DNA from: VXYL01 sp965200375
GTDB taxonomy: Bacteria; Pseudomonadota; Gammaproteobacteria; Pseudomonadales; Azotimanducaceae
Assembly: GCA_965200375.1 (NCBI GenBank)
Contig: OZ241353.1
Location: 682,001-746,000, forward strand
Direction of reading: 5' to 3'
DNA: 64,000 nucleotides
Of the stretch, positions 8,797 through 17,326 are shown piece by piece. Under the pieces are notes generated by a model. The model was not told the origin of the DNA. It searched no databases and worked only from the letters and a program-made list of their open reading frames with translations. The translations under genes were made by a program, and so were the position numbers. Every line of letters begins with the position of its first letter. Positions within the stretch are counted from its first letter, which is position 1.

Positions 8797-8824
8797 CTAC
8801 TTGAGTCGTAATCCGCACCGCGCT
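8797..8824 (-). pseudogene. scar: last codons of a deleted secreted-protein gene
   Basis: Read on the minus strand, this matches the last eight or nine codons (GAVRITKLK and stop) of the secreted-protein gene at 49598-50263, in the same position upstream of the small peptide gene. Two bases are missing here, so the frame is broken, and everything further 5' of the gene is absent. It shows that copy A once carried the gene and lost it. Confidence 0.7.
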
Positions 8825-8906
8825 CTGCGCCAGCCCTTGTTCGGCAGGCGCCCGGCCCCAAGCCGAAGGCGCGGATCCTCCGTCGCGAACGCGACTATCC
8901 AACCAC

Positions 8907-8924
8907 GGGGGGGGGGGGGGGGGG
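8907..8924. repeat. homopolymer of 18 G in the duplicated cassette
   Basis: A run of 18 G is flanked by tatccaaccac on the left and tcaacccttgtggc on the right. The same context holds a 17-G run at 50478-50494. Such long tracts are prone to slipped-strand length change, and the one-base difference between copies is in line with that. Relative to the small peptide gene the tract is C18, about 130 bases upstream of its start. Confidence 0.9.
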
Positions 8925-9225
8925 TCAACCCTTGTGGCGCAAGAAACCGGAACTTTCTGAATGTTCTTGTGCAATCAGTGGCTTGCGGGCGTCTTGCGGA
9001 GAGCGCCCTACGCTGCCAGCAGCCCCGGACGCCTTCCGGCAGCGCCATTGGCCGCCAGGCCGTCGGTTTGCACGGGGCTTGCGCGACCAAGACGCCCGGA
9101 ACGCGCCCAGCCCCAGGTGTGCCGGGGCGAAACCCGTGGGGCTGATCCCCACAAGGGCTTTATGCGCGGTGCCACAACGACTAGGCTTGCGCTGCCCAAG
9201 TGGCCCTACTGCGTGGAGCCTCCGA

Positions 9226-10158
9226 ATGACGGCAACCCTTGCGGATCGCGACGGCTGGATCTGGCTGGACGGCGAGCTCGTGCCCTGGCGCGACGCCAAC
9301 GTGCATGTGCTCACCTACACGCTGCACTACGGCGTCGGCGTCTTCGAGGGCGTGCGCGCCTACGACACGCCCAGCGGACCGTCCTTCTTCCGGCTGGCGG
9401 ACCACACCGAGCGGCTGTTCGACTCGGCGCACATTCTGCAAATCGACATGCCCTACTCGAAGCAGGCGCTGCTGGCGGCGCAGCGGGAGGTGTTCGCCGC
9501 CAACGAACTGCGCGAAGGCTACCTGCGCCCGGTGGTGTATCTCGGCAGCGAGGCGCTGGGGCTGCGGGCCGTGGACTTGAGCATCCATGCCGCCATCGCC
9601 TGCTGGCCGTGGCCGAGCTACATGGATCCGGAATCCGCGGTGCGCGGCATCCGCGTGCGCACGTCTTCCTACACCCGCCACCATGTGAACATCACCATGT
9701 GCAAGGCGAAAGGGAGCGGCCACTACGTCAACTCGGTGCTTGCGCTGCGGGAGGCGCAGGACGCCGGCTGCGAGGAGGCGCTGCTGCTCGACAACGAGGG
9801 CTACGTGGCCGAGGGCAGCGGCGAGAACATCTTCGTGGTGAAGAACGGCGTCCTGCACACGCCGGAACTCACCTCCTGCCTGCCGGGCATCACTCGGGAC
9901 ACGATCATGGTCTTCGCCCGGGAGCAGGGGCTCGAACTCGTCGAGCGGCGCATCACCCGGGACGAGGTCTACATCGCCGACGAGGCGTTCTTCACCGGCA
10001 CCGCCGCGGAGGTGGTGCCGATCCGCGAGCTGGACGGGCGCGCCATCGGCAGCGGGCAGCGCGGGCCGATCACCGAGCAACTGCAGGCGCTGTACTTCGA
10101 CCAGGTGCGGGGGCGGCGCGAAGCGCACCCGGAGTGGCACACCCCGGCGCACCCGTGA
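9226..10158 (+). CDS. ilvE: branched-chain amino acid aminotransferase
   Basis: A 310-aa fold-type IV PLP aminotransferase starting ATG at 9226 (MTATLADRDG). Motifs include HYGVGVFEGVRAY near the N-terminus, the KAKGSGHYVNS region, EALLLDNEGYVAEGSGENIF and GITRDTIM, all typical of IlvE. It interconverts Leu, Ile and Val with their 2-keto acids. Placement directly before waaF is the Pseudomonas arrangement, and its stop overlaps the waaF start by 4 bp. The reading frame stays open back to 8932, but that part crosses the poly-G cassette and is not expected to be coding. Confidence 0.93.
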   Translation: MTATLADRDGWIWLDGELVPWRDANVHVLTYTLHYGVGVFEGVRAYDTPSGPSFFRLADHTERLFDSAHILQIDMPYSKQALLAAQREVFAANELREGYLRPVVYLGSEALGLRAVDLSIHAAIACWPWPSYMDPESAVRGIRVRTSSYTRHHVNITMCKAKGSGHYVNSVLALREAQDAGCEEALLLDNEGYVAEGSGENIFVVKNGVLHTPELTSCLPGITRDTIMVFAREQGLELVERRITRDEVYIADEAFFTGTAAEVVPIRELDGRAIGSGQRGPITEQLQALYFDQVRGRREAHPEWHTPAHP

Positions 10159-11168
10159 GAACGCTGATCGTCGCGCCTGCCTGGGTGGGCGACATGGCGA
10201 TGGCGCATGCAATCGTGCCCGGCCTTGCGGCCCGGGGCGCGGAGGTCCACATGCTGGCGCCAGCGGCCACGGCGCCGCTTGCGGAGCGCATGCCCGGCGT
10301 CGCCGCGGTGTACGAAACGGGCACCCGGCACGGCGAGTTCGGCTGGAAGGCTCGCCGGGCCGCCGGGCGGCGGCTGCGCCCCCTCGGCTTCGCCCAGGCC
10401 ATCGTGCTGCCGAACTCGTGGAAGGCCGCGCTGGCGCCGGCGCTGGCCGGCATTCCCCGGCGCACCGGCTTCGTCGGCGAGGCGCGGCTGGGCCTGCTGA
10501 ACGACTGGCGGCGTCTGGACCAGGCGCGCATGCCGCGGCTGGTGGATCGCTTCGCGGCGCTGGCCGACGTTGCGCCTTCGCCGCCACGGCTGCTGCCGGA
10601 CGCCGCGGCCGGCCGGCGGTTGCGGCGCCAGCACGGCCTGGCGGCCGACGGCCCGGTGGTGGCGCTGTGCCCTGGCGCTGCCTTCGGTCCGGCCAAGCGC
10701 TGGCCAGCGGTGCGCTTTGCCGCCCTGGCCCGGCGTTGCGCCGCTGCCGGCAGCGAGGTGTGGGTGCTGGGCGGCCAGGCGGACGCGGCCATTGGGGCGG
10801 CCATCGCGGCCCAGGCGCCGGTGCGCAATCTCGCCGGCCGCACTTCGCTGCTGGCCGCCGTGGATCTGCTCGCCGCCGCCAGCGCCGTGGTGAGCAACGA
10901 CTCCGGCCTGATGCACGTCGCGGCGGCGCTGGGCAAGCCGTTGACGGTGGTGTACGGCGCCACGACGCCGGCGTTCACGCCGCCCCTGACGCCGCGGGCC
11001 GCCGTCGTCGAGCACGGCCTGGCATGCCGACCCTGCTTTGCGCGGCGATGCCCGCTGCACCATCTGCGATGCTTGCGCGGCATCGATGCTGGCGAGGTGT
11101 TCGCCGCCCTGCGGGGTCTGGATGCATTGCCCGTCGCGGCGTCGGCGCCGGCCGTGAGGCCAGCGTGA
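10155..11168 (+). CDS. waaF: ADP-heptose:LPS heptosyltransferase II
   Basis: A 337-aa GT9-family glycosyltransferase; GTG start overlaps the ilvE stop (GTGA). It begins RTLIVAPAWVGDMAMA, the N-terminal nucleotide-sugar fold of WaaF, and carries CPGAAFGPAKRWP and SNDSGLMHVAAALGKP, the family donor-binding signature. It adds the second heptose to the LPS inner core at the cytoplasmic face. The tail has several Cys (CRPCFARRCPLHHLRC), as in WaaF proteins. It is followed by waaC with a 4-bp overlap. Confidence 0.9.
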   Translation: MRTLIVAPAWVGDMAMAHAIVPGLAARGAEVHMLAPAATAPLAERMPGVAAVYETGTRHGEFGWKARRAAGRRLRPLGFAQAIVLPNSWKAALAPALAGIPRRTGFVGEARLGLLNDWRRLDQARMPRLVDRFAALADVAPSPPRLLPDAAAGRRLRRQHGLAADGPVVALCPGAAFGPAKRWPAVRFAALARRCAAAGSEVWVLGGQADAAIGAAIAAQAPVRNLAGRTSLLAAVDLLAAASAVVSNDSGLMHVAAALGKPLTVVYGATTPAFTPPLTPRAAVVEHGLACRPCFARRCPLHHLRCLRGIDAGEVFAALRGLDALPVAASAPAVRPA

Positions 11169-12250
11169 GGGTGCTGTTGGTCAAGATGTCGTCCCTGGGC
11201 GACATCGTCCACACGCTGCCAGCGGTCGCGGATGCCGCCGAGCGCGGTGCGCGCTTCGACTGGGTGGTGGAGGAGAGCTACCAGCCGCTCGCGGCCCTGG
11301 TCCGGGGCGTAGACGACGTGCTGCCGGTGGGCCTGCGGCGCTGGCGCCGGGCGCCACTGGCCTGCTGGCAGGAGATCCGAGGCTTCCACCGGCGGCTGCG
11401 GCGGCGGCGCTACGACCTGGTGCTCGATGCCCAGGGTCTGATCAAGAGCGCCGCAGTGGGCCGATGGGCCCGGGGCGCGGAGCGGGCCGGCTTCGACTCG
11501 TCCAGCATTCGCGAGCGGCCTGCGGCGCTGGCCTACCGGCGGCGGCTGCGGATTCCCGCCCGCGCCCATGCCATCGACCGCGCCCGCAGCCTGTTCGCGG
11601 CGGCGCTGGACTACCGGCTGCCGGCCACCGCGCCCGCCTTCGGCCTTGCCAAGGCCGAGGACCGCGGCAACGCGGCGCAGAACGCCAGCGTGGTGCTGGC
11701 GCACGGCAGCTCCTGGAGCAGCAAGCTGTGGCCGGAAGCCTTCTGGGCCGACGTCGCCCGTCGCATGGTGGCGGCCGGTTTGACGCCGGAGCTGCCGTGG
11801 CTGAACGGCGAACGGGCACGGGCGCGGCGCATCGCCGCAGCAGCGCCCGGCGCTCGCCTGTGGCCGCCGGCCGCGCTGTCCGAGGCCATCGGCCGAGTCG
11901 CCAAGGCGCGGGGCGTGGTGGGCGTGGACAGCGGCCTTGGCCATCTCGGGGCCGCCCTGGGGCGGCCGACGGTAATGGTGTTCGGCCCCACGGATGCCAG
12001 CCGCACCGGTTGCCAGGGGCGCTTGGTGCGGAACCTCGAAGCGCCGTTCCCTTGTTCGCCCTGTCTCTCCCGCCGCTGCCGCTACCGCGGCGAGACGCCG
12101 CTGTGGAACGGTGCGCCGGTGGCGCCGGCCTGCTTGGCTGGCGTGCCACCGGCCGAGGTTTGGGAAGCCCTCAAGGGGCTGATGCTCCGGGACGGACCCT
12201 TGCCGGCCGGCCGGCCCTTCGACGAGCGGCAGCCGAGGCCGCAGCAGTAG
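11165..12250 (+). CDS. waaC: ADP-heptose:LPS heptosyltransferase I
   Basis: A 361-aa GT9 glycosyltransferase with GTG start overlapping waaF (GTGA). The N-terminus RVLLVKMSSLGDIVHTLPA is the WaaC signature; VLDAQGLIKSA, HGSSWSSKLWP and GVDSGLGHLGAALGRP follow. It transfers the first heptose to Kdo2-lipid A. The C-terminal CSPCLSRRCRYRG resembles the Cys-rich tail of WaaF. The next gene starts one base after the stop, so the operon continues. Confidence 0.9.
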   Translation: MRVLLVKMSSLGDIVHTLPAVADAAERGARFDWVVEESYQPLAALVRGVDDVLPVGLRRWRRAPLACWQEIRGFHRRLRRRRYDLVLDAQGLIKSAAVGRWARGAERAGFDSSSIRERPAALAYRRRLRIPARAHAIDRARSLFAAALDYRLPATAPAFGLAKAEDRGNAAQNASVVLAHGSSWSSKLWPEAFWADVARRMVAAGLTPELPWLNGERARARRIAAAAPGARLWPPAALSEAIGRVAKARGVVGVDSGLGHLGAALGRPTVMVFGPTDASRTGCQGRLVRNLEAPFPCSPCLSRRCRYRGETPLWNGAPVAPACLAGVPPAEVWEALKGLMLRDGPLPAGRPFDERQPRPQQ

Positions 12251-12251
12251 C

Positions 12252-13244
12252 GTGGCAGGACCGTTGGCGTGGCGTCCCCGGCGCGGCGCGGCTGCCGCGC
12301 CGCGGGTTGCGCTCTGCACCCCCTTCTACTCCGCCACAGCGCCTGGCACCCGCGCTCTGCTGCCCTTGGCCGCAGCCTGCCGGGACGGCGGCCTGGCGCC
12401 CAGAGTCTATGCTGGCGTGTGGCGCGGAGCGGCGCCGGAGGGGCTGGCGCTGAAGCGGCTCGGCGGGGCATGCACTGCGGCACGGCGGGCGCGGCGCTTT
12501 CCGCGCAGCCTCGCGCGGTTCCTCCGCCGCCACCCGGCGGACTGCGTGGTCGGCTTCGACGGGCTGGAAGGCGTGGACATCGGCTACGGCATCGACGCCC
12601 TCGCCATCGGCAAGCGCAACGTGCCGTTGCCGCCGGGCCTGGCTGCGCCGCCGACCGCGCCGGGGACGCGCTCCGCCGCCGAAGTGGTGCTGGCGATGGT
12701 CGGCGACGATCTCGCGGCGCAGGGCGTCGAACGCCTGCTGGTGGCGCTGGGCCGGCTCTCGGCGTCGGCCCGGCAGCGCTGCCGCGTGGTGCTGCGCGGA
12801 CGCCTAGCGCCGCGGTTCCTCAAGGCGGCGACGGTATTGGGACTGGCGGATCGGGTGGCGACGCCGATGGAGACGGACCCCGGGCCAGCGCTGGCTGCGG
12901 CGGATGTGGCCGTGGACCTCTCGTACCGGGCAACCGCCAACCCCTGGCTGTTCGATGCCATGGCCGCCGGCGCCGCGGTGCTCACCCACGACGCTCTGGC
13001 GGAGGCGTCCTTGGTGCGGGCCGCCGCCGCCGGCGTGGTGCTGCCCACCCCCTACAAGCCAGCGGACTGCGCCGACGCGTTGGGCCGCTTGGCGGAGGAC
13101 GAACCGCAGCGGCGAGCGTGGCAGCGCAACGCGGCCTGCTTCGCCGCCGCACCAAGCCGCAATGGACAGCTCGCCGTGGCGATGGCCGCCATCGACTGCC
13201 GAGTGCGCGGCAATGCGCCGGTCGATGCTGCTTCATCTGCGTGA
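12252..13244 (+). CDS. GT4-family glycosyltransferase, WaaG-like
   Basis: A 330-aa protein starting GTG at 12252, one base after the waaC stop. The C-terminal half follows the GT-B layout of GT4 enzymes: LAMVGDDLAAQGVERLLVAL, VVLRGRL, AAADVAVDLSYR and DAMAAGAAVLTHD. The position between waaC and waaP matches waaG, which adds the first outer-core hexose. The canonical E-x7-E donor motif is weak (ATANPWLFDAMAAGAAV lacks the first Glu), so acceptor and donor are uncertain. Confidence 0.75.
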   Translation: MAGPLAWRPRRGAAAAPRVALCTPFYSATAPGTRALLPLAAACRDGGLAPRVYAGVWRGAAPEGLALKRLGGACTAARRARRFPRSLARFLRRHPADCVVGFDGLEGVDIGYGIDALAIGKRNVPLPPGLAAPPTAPGTRSAAEVVLAMVGDDLAAQGVERLLVALGRLSASARQRCRVVLRGRLAPRFLKAATVLGLADRVATPMETDPGPALAAADVAVDLSYRATANPWLFDAMAAGAAVLTHDALAEASLVRAAAAGVVLPTPYKPADCADALGRLAEDEPQRRAWQRNAACFAAAPSRNGQLAVAMAAIDCRVRGNAPVDAASSA

Positions 13245-14082
13245 CGACGTCGCCGCGGCTTTGGGCGGCGGCCCGGCGCTGCGGGACGAGGCGGCCTTCG
13301 AGCGGCTCTGGGCACTGCCGGGGAAGACCTATCGGCGCACCGCGGCCCGGCGCACGGTGCGCGTCGTCCTCGGCCCCTCGGCCTACTTCGTCAAGCTGCA
13401 CGACGGCGTGGGCTGGCGGGAGATATTCAAGAACCTGTTGAGTTTCAAGCAGCCCGTTCTCGGCGCGGCCAACGAATACGCCGCCTGCCGCCACTTGGCC
13501 GCGCATGGGGTACCGGCGCCTGCGGCGGTGGCGTTCGGTCGCCAAGGCTGGAATCCAGCCACGCAGCGTTCGCTGGTGCTGTGCGAGGCGCTGGCGGACC
13601 ACGCGAGCTTGGAGGCGGTGGTGCACGGCTGCCGGGCGCCGTCCTTGGCGCTGCGGCGGCGGCTGCTGCGCGAAGCGGCGCGGCTTACGCGGCGTCTGCA
13701 CGGCGCTGGCGTGAACCATCGCGACTACTACCTTTGCCATTTGTTCGCGGACCTGGCGAAGCTGGCTCGGGGCGAGGTGGCTCTTTCGGTGATCGACTTG
13801 CACCGGGCCGCCATTCGCCGACGCGTGCCCCGGCGCTGGCGACGTCGGGATTTGGCGGCCCTCCTCTATTCCGCGGCTTCGGCCGCGGCGGAGGATGGAT
13901 CCGGATGGGCGCTCTCCCGCGCCGATCGGTTTCGCTTCGTGCGCGACTACGCCGCTCGTCGCCCGGCCGCGGTCGTCCGCAGCGAGCGGCGCTTCTGGAA
14001 CGCTGTGGCCGCTCGCGCCGCCCGGCTGGAACGGCGCGGCCATCGGGACACCGCCGCCCTGCCGGACGACGGTGCGTCGTGA
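13213..14082 (+). CDS. waaP: LPS core heptose(I) kinase
   Basis: A 289-aa kinase-fold protein beginning MRRSMLLHLRDD (ATG at 13213, alternative ATG at 13225), overlapping the end of the previous gene. Core motifs are KTYRRTAARRTVRV, YFVKLHDGVGWREIFKN, the catalytic loop GVNHRDYYLCHLF and the metal-binding region SVIDLHRA. WaaP phosphorylates inner-core heptose, which stabilises the outer membrane and is essential in Pseudomonas. The stop overlaps the ligase gene (GTGA). Confidence 0.92.
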   Translation: MRRSMLLHLRDDVAAALGGGPALRDEAAFERLWALPGKTYRRTAARRTVRVVLGPSAYFVKLHDGVGWREIFKNLLSFKQPVLGAANEYAACRHLAAHGVPAPAAVAFGRQGWNPATQRSLVLCEALADHASLEAVVHGCRAPSLALRRRLLREAARLTRRLHGAGVNHRDYYLCHLFADLAKLARGEVALSVIDLHRAAIRRRVPRRWRRRDLAALLYSAASAAAEDGSGWALSRADRFRFVRDYAARRPAAVVRSERRFWNAVAARAARLERRGHRDTAALPDDGAS

Positions 14083-15326
14083 GCGCGACGGCGCTGGCAC
14101 CGGCCGCGGCATGGCGGCGGCACCGCGACGCGGTACAGAGCCACTTGCTCGTCGCGCTGGCGTGTATGCTGCCGCTGCCGCCGCCGGCCAGCAACGTCGC
14201 GGCGGGCCTGCTGCTGGCAGCCTGGCTGCTCGGCGGCGGCTGGCGCGAGGGATGGCGGACGCTCTGGGCGAGTCCGGTGGTGCGAGCGGCCGCAGCCTTC
14301 CTGGCACTGCACGCGGCAGGGCTGGCGTGGACGGAACACCTGCGAGAGGGCCTCGCGGTGCTGCAGAAGGAGTGGAAGTTCCTGCTCCTGCCGGTTTGCA
14401 TGGCCTGTGCCCGCCCGGAACACCTCGAGCGCTACCTGGCGGCTTTCGTTTGCGCCATGGGCCTGGCGGCGGCGCTTTCCTTCTCCATCTGGCTCGGGGC
14501 TCTGCCCCCTTTCAACGACGCCACCGTGGCCAACCCCGTGCCTTTCGGCACCCATGTGGTGTACGGCCCGCTGCTGGCGCTGGCCGTCTACCTCGCCGGA
14601 CGGCGGGCGCTGTTCGACCGGCAGCTGGCGGGCCGGTGGCGGGCCGCGCTGGCGTTGCTGGCGGTGGTCATGGCGATGGCCGCGTTCCTCACCATCGGCC
14701 GGGCTGGCCAGGCCGGCGTGTGCGTCGCCATCGCGCTGCTGTGCTGGCAGGGCCTGGGGCGCGGCTGGGTTGGCGCTCTGGCGGCCGCGGCACTGGTGGC
14801 TGGCACCCTGGCGCTGGCCTTCGCGGCCAGCGAGTCGTTCCGCGCCCGCAGCCTCGCCGCAGCCACCGGGGACGCCCACCTGGGCGGCGGCTACGACATC
14901 TCCATCGACGAGCGCCGCGCCTATTCGAGAAACGCCGCCGCGGTGGTGGCGGAACACCCGTTGCTGGGCGCCGGCACCGGCGATCTGGGCCCGGAGATGC
15001 GTCGCGCGCACGACGCCCGCGGCAGCGATGTGCGCTTCAGTGCCAACCCCCACTCCATGTACCTGGCCGTCGCCGGCCGATTCGGCGCGCTGGGGCTGGC
15101 TTGCCTCGGGTGGCTGTTCTGGGCGCAGCTGCGGGCCGCGCGGGCGCAAGGCCGCGGCACCGCCGAGCGACAGGCCGGGGAGGCGCTGCCGATCCTGTTC
15201 GCGGTGCTGTGCCTGGCCGAATCCTACCTGGCCCTGCACGCCACGGCGCTCGCGTTCTGCGTGTTCAGCGGAATTCTCTACCCGCCGCCTCCCAAGCCGA
15301 GCGCCTCGGTCGCGGGCGGCCGTTGA
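14079..15326 (+). CDS. O-antigen ligase family protein (WaaL-like)
   Basis: A 415-aa polytopic membrane protein with GTG start overlapping waaP. Many hydrophobic segments surround a large periplasmic loop at roughly 260-330 that contains the ligase-type motif ANPHSMYLAVAGRFGALGL; the conserved His lies in NPHS. The upstream half includes LTIGRAGQAG. WaaL ligases attach O-polysaccharide to the lipid A core in the periplasm. The family also includes other polymer ligases, so the polymer is not certain. Confidence 0.82.
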   Translation: MSATALAPAAAWRRHRDAVQSHLLVALACMLPLPPPASNVAAGLLLAAWLLGGGWREGWRTLWASPVVRAAAAFLALHAAGLAWTEHLREGLAVLQKEWKFLLLPVCMACARPEHLERYLAAFVCAMGLAAALSFSIWLGALPPFNDATVANPVPFGTHVVYGPLLALAVYLAGRRALFDRQLAGRWRAALALLAVVMAMAAFLTIGRAGQAGVCVAIALLCWQGLGRGWVGALAAAALVAGTLALAFAASESFRARSLAAATGDAHLGGGYDISIDERRAYSRNAAAVVAEHPLLGAGTGDLGPEMRRAHDARGSDVRFSANPHSMYLAVAGRFGALGLACLGWLFWAQLRAARAQGRGTAERQAGEALPILFAVLCLAESYLALHATALAFCVFSGILYPPPPKPSASVAGGR

Positions 15327-17041
15327 TCGTTCTCGGGCTCTCCGGCGCCTTGGGCCACGACGCGTCGGCCGCGTTGCTGGTGGACGGCGAGCTGGTTGCC
15401 GCCGCGGAGGAGGAACGCTTCGGACGCGACAAGCATGCCAAGGGGCGGCTGCCGCTGGCCGCGGCCCGCTACTGCCTGGCGGCCGCCAGCATCCGCCCAG
15501 GGCTCGTCGATGCCGTGGCGTATCCCTACGCGCCGGTGTCGATCTTCGGGCCGGCCCGTTGGCACTACGCGCGCCGCCACTGGTACGCGCCGGACCGCGC
15601 CCTGGACGCGCTCTTGAACGGCAACCGCCGGTTCCGCCGCAAGCGCCGGCAAGTGCTGGCCCTAGGCGCCGAGCTGGGCATCGACTGGGAGCGCACGGTC
15701 TTTCGCCCGGTGGCGCACCACCTGGCCCACGCCTCCAGCGCCTACCACCTGTCCGGCTTCGCCGGCCCGGTCGCCGTGCTCGGCGTGGACGGCAAGGGCG
15801 AGTACGCGACCACGTTCTTCGGCGTCGGCGAGGCCGGGCACATTCGTCGCCTGGCCGAACTGCACGACCCGGACTCGCTGGCCGGCGTCTACGGCGCCGT
15901 CACCGAGTATCTCGGCTTCGAGATGCTCGACGGCGAATACAAGGCGATGGGCATGGCGGCCTACGGCGACGCCGACCGCGTGGACTGGCCGCAGCTGTTC
16001 GGCCGGCGCGGCCACTTGCGGGTGGATACGCGCTTGGTGAACACGGTTGGCCTGCGCCGCTACAAGGCCGGCGGCCGAGGCTTCTACTTCGGCCCCGCCT
16101 TGGTGGCGCGCCTCGGCCCGCCCCGCCAGGGCGACGCCGCCGACGAACCCTACGTCCACTACGCGGCGGCGCTGCAACGGGACTACGAGGCCGCTTGCCT
16201 CGCTCTGATCGACCGCTACCTGGCGCCCACGCTGGCGGCCGGCGGCCAGCTAGCGTTCGCCGGCGGCGGCGCCCTGAACGTGAAGCTCAACCAACGCATC
16301 CTGGCGCGGCCCGACGTCCAGGCGCTGTTCGTGCAGCCGGCCGCCGGCGATGCCGGCACGGCGCTGGGCGCCGCGACCTTCGTCGCCAACGCCGCTGGCG
16401 ACGCCGTGGCGCCGCTCCGCCACGTGTACCTTGGCCCGGCCTTTTCCACCGTCGAGTGCCGAACGGCCGCCGCCAGCCGGACCGGGATTCGCGTGGAGCG
16501 CCTGGGCGACGTGCCAGAGCGCATCGCGCGGCTGTTGGCGGCGGGGCACCCCGTGGCCTGGTTCCAAGGCCGCATGGAGTTCGGCCCCCGCGCGCTCGGC
16601 GCCCGCAGCATCCTCGGCTGCCCGAGCATCGCCGGCATGGCGGATCGCATCAACGCCGAGATCAAGCAGCGCGAACGCTGGCGCCCTTTCGCCCCGTCGC
16701 TCACCGACGCCGTGGCAGCCGAGGTGCTCGGCACCGCCCATCCCGCGCCGTACATGACCGTCGCGTTCGACGTGGCACCGGCCTGGCGCCAGCGCATTCC
16801 GGAGGCGGTACACGTCGACGGCACGGCGCGAGCGCAAGTGGTTGCCCGGGATGCCAACCCGCGCTACTACGCCCTGCTCGAGCGCCTGGGAGCGCTCACT
16901 GGCGCGCCGGTGGCGCTGAACACGTCCCTCAACCGCCGCGGCGAACCCATCGCCTGTACGCCGGACGACGCGCTGGACGTGTTCGAGGGCTCCAACCTGC
17001 GCTACTTGGCGATGGAGGACCTGCTGGTGACGAAGAGGTAG
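15323..17041 (+). CDS. carbamoyltransferase (NodU/TobZ family), probably LPS core
   Basis: A 572-aa protein with a TTG start overlapping the ligase stop (TTGA). N-terminal GHDASAALLVDGELVAAAEE and HHLAHASSAYH form the Kae1-like/carbamoyl-adenylate site; GGGALNVKLNQRI, FGPRALGARSIL and ALNTSLNRRGEPI mark the C-terminal carbamoyltransferase domain. Family members move carbamoyl from carbamoyl phosphate to a sugar hydroxyl. In Pseudomonas a similar gene in the same cluster carbamoylates core heptose, so that is the likely role here. No other start codon fits the domain beginning. Confidence 0.85.
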   Translation: MIVLGLSGALGHDASAALLVDGELVAAAEEERFGRDKHAKGRLPLAAARYCLAAASIRPGLVDAVAYPYAPVSIFGPARWHYARRHWYAPDRALDALLNGNRRFRRKRRQVLALGAELGIDWERTVFRPVAHHLAHASSAYHLSGFAGPVAVLGVDGKGEYATTFFGVGEAGHIRRLAELHDPDSLAGVYGAVTEYLGFEMLDGEYKAMGMAAYGDADRVDWPQLFGRRGHLRVDTRLVNTVGLRRYKAGGRGFYFGPALVARLGPPRQGDAADEPYVHYAAALQRDYEAACLALIDRYLAPTLAAGGQLAFAGGGALNVKLNQRILARPDVQALFVQPAAGDAGTALGAATFVANAAGDAVAPLRHVYLGPAFSTVECRTAAASRTGIRVERLGDVPERIARLLAAGHPVAWFQGRMEFGPRALGARSILGCPSIAGMADRINAEIKQRERWRPFAPSLTDAVAAEVLGTAHPAPYMTVAFDVAPAWRQRIPEAVHVDGTARAQVVARDANPRYYALLERLGALTGAPVALNTSLNRRGEPIACTPDDALDVFEGSNLRYLAMEDLLVTKR

Positions 17042-17086
17042 CGCTGCGGGCCTTTTGACGTGCGAATTGGTAATACAGTCCGCTAA

Positions 17087-17326
17087 CTTGAAGACGGCCG
17101 AATATCGCGGCTACCAAATCGTGCGCGACGTCTTCGATGCGCTGTCTGGAGAGGTGGCGACAGGCTGTGCCAGACGACTACCGCGAGCGCGTCGTCGATG
17201 CGCGATGAACTGGCCCGAGATCGTGCCATCTGCGACTTCATTGCCGGGATGACGGATCGCTACGCAATAGAGTTCTACGGGAGGTTGCGGTCGGAAAGCG
17301 CCCAGACGATTTTCAAGCCGCTCTAG
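17087..17326 (+). pseudogene. decayed 3' end of a dGTP triphosphohydrolase gene
   Basis: Read across two frameshifts, the plus strand gives LKTAEYRGYQIVRDVFDALS, then PDDYRERVVDAR, then DELARDRAICDFIAG, MTDRYAIEFYGRL and ending TIFKPL-stop. This is the typical C-terminal end of bacterial dGTPases. The N-terminal HD domain is absent; homology starts just after the carbamoyltransferase. The terminal TAG overlaps the TAG of the convergent restriction subunit within one CTAG. It is a remnant, perhaps left when the neighbouring restriction cassette was inserted. Confidence 0.75.

Larger units (their letters stand above)
8500..9110 (-). repeat. duplicated accessory cassette, copy A
   Basis: This stretch is similar to about 49295-50665. 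Shared blocks in order are: caatcgttgcgg plus flanks; a small peptide gene; a block spelling gtaatccgcaccgcgc; cggcccc-aagccgaaggc followed by atcctccgtcgcga; tatccaaccac, a poly-G tract and tcaacccttgtgg; then actttctgaa, ggcttgc-ggcgtcttgcg and gaccaagacgcccggaac. Compared with copy B it lacks about 770 bp holding a secreted-protein gene. Boundaries are estimated by eye. No transposase or clear terminal repeats were seen. Confidence 0.8.
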
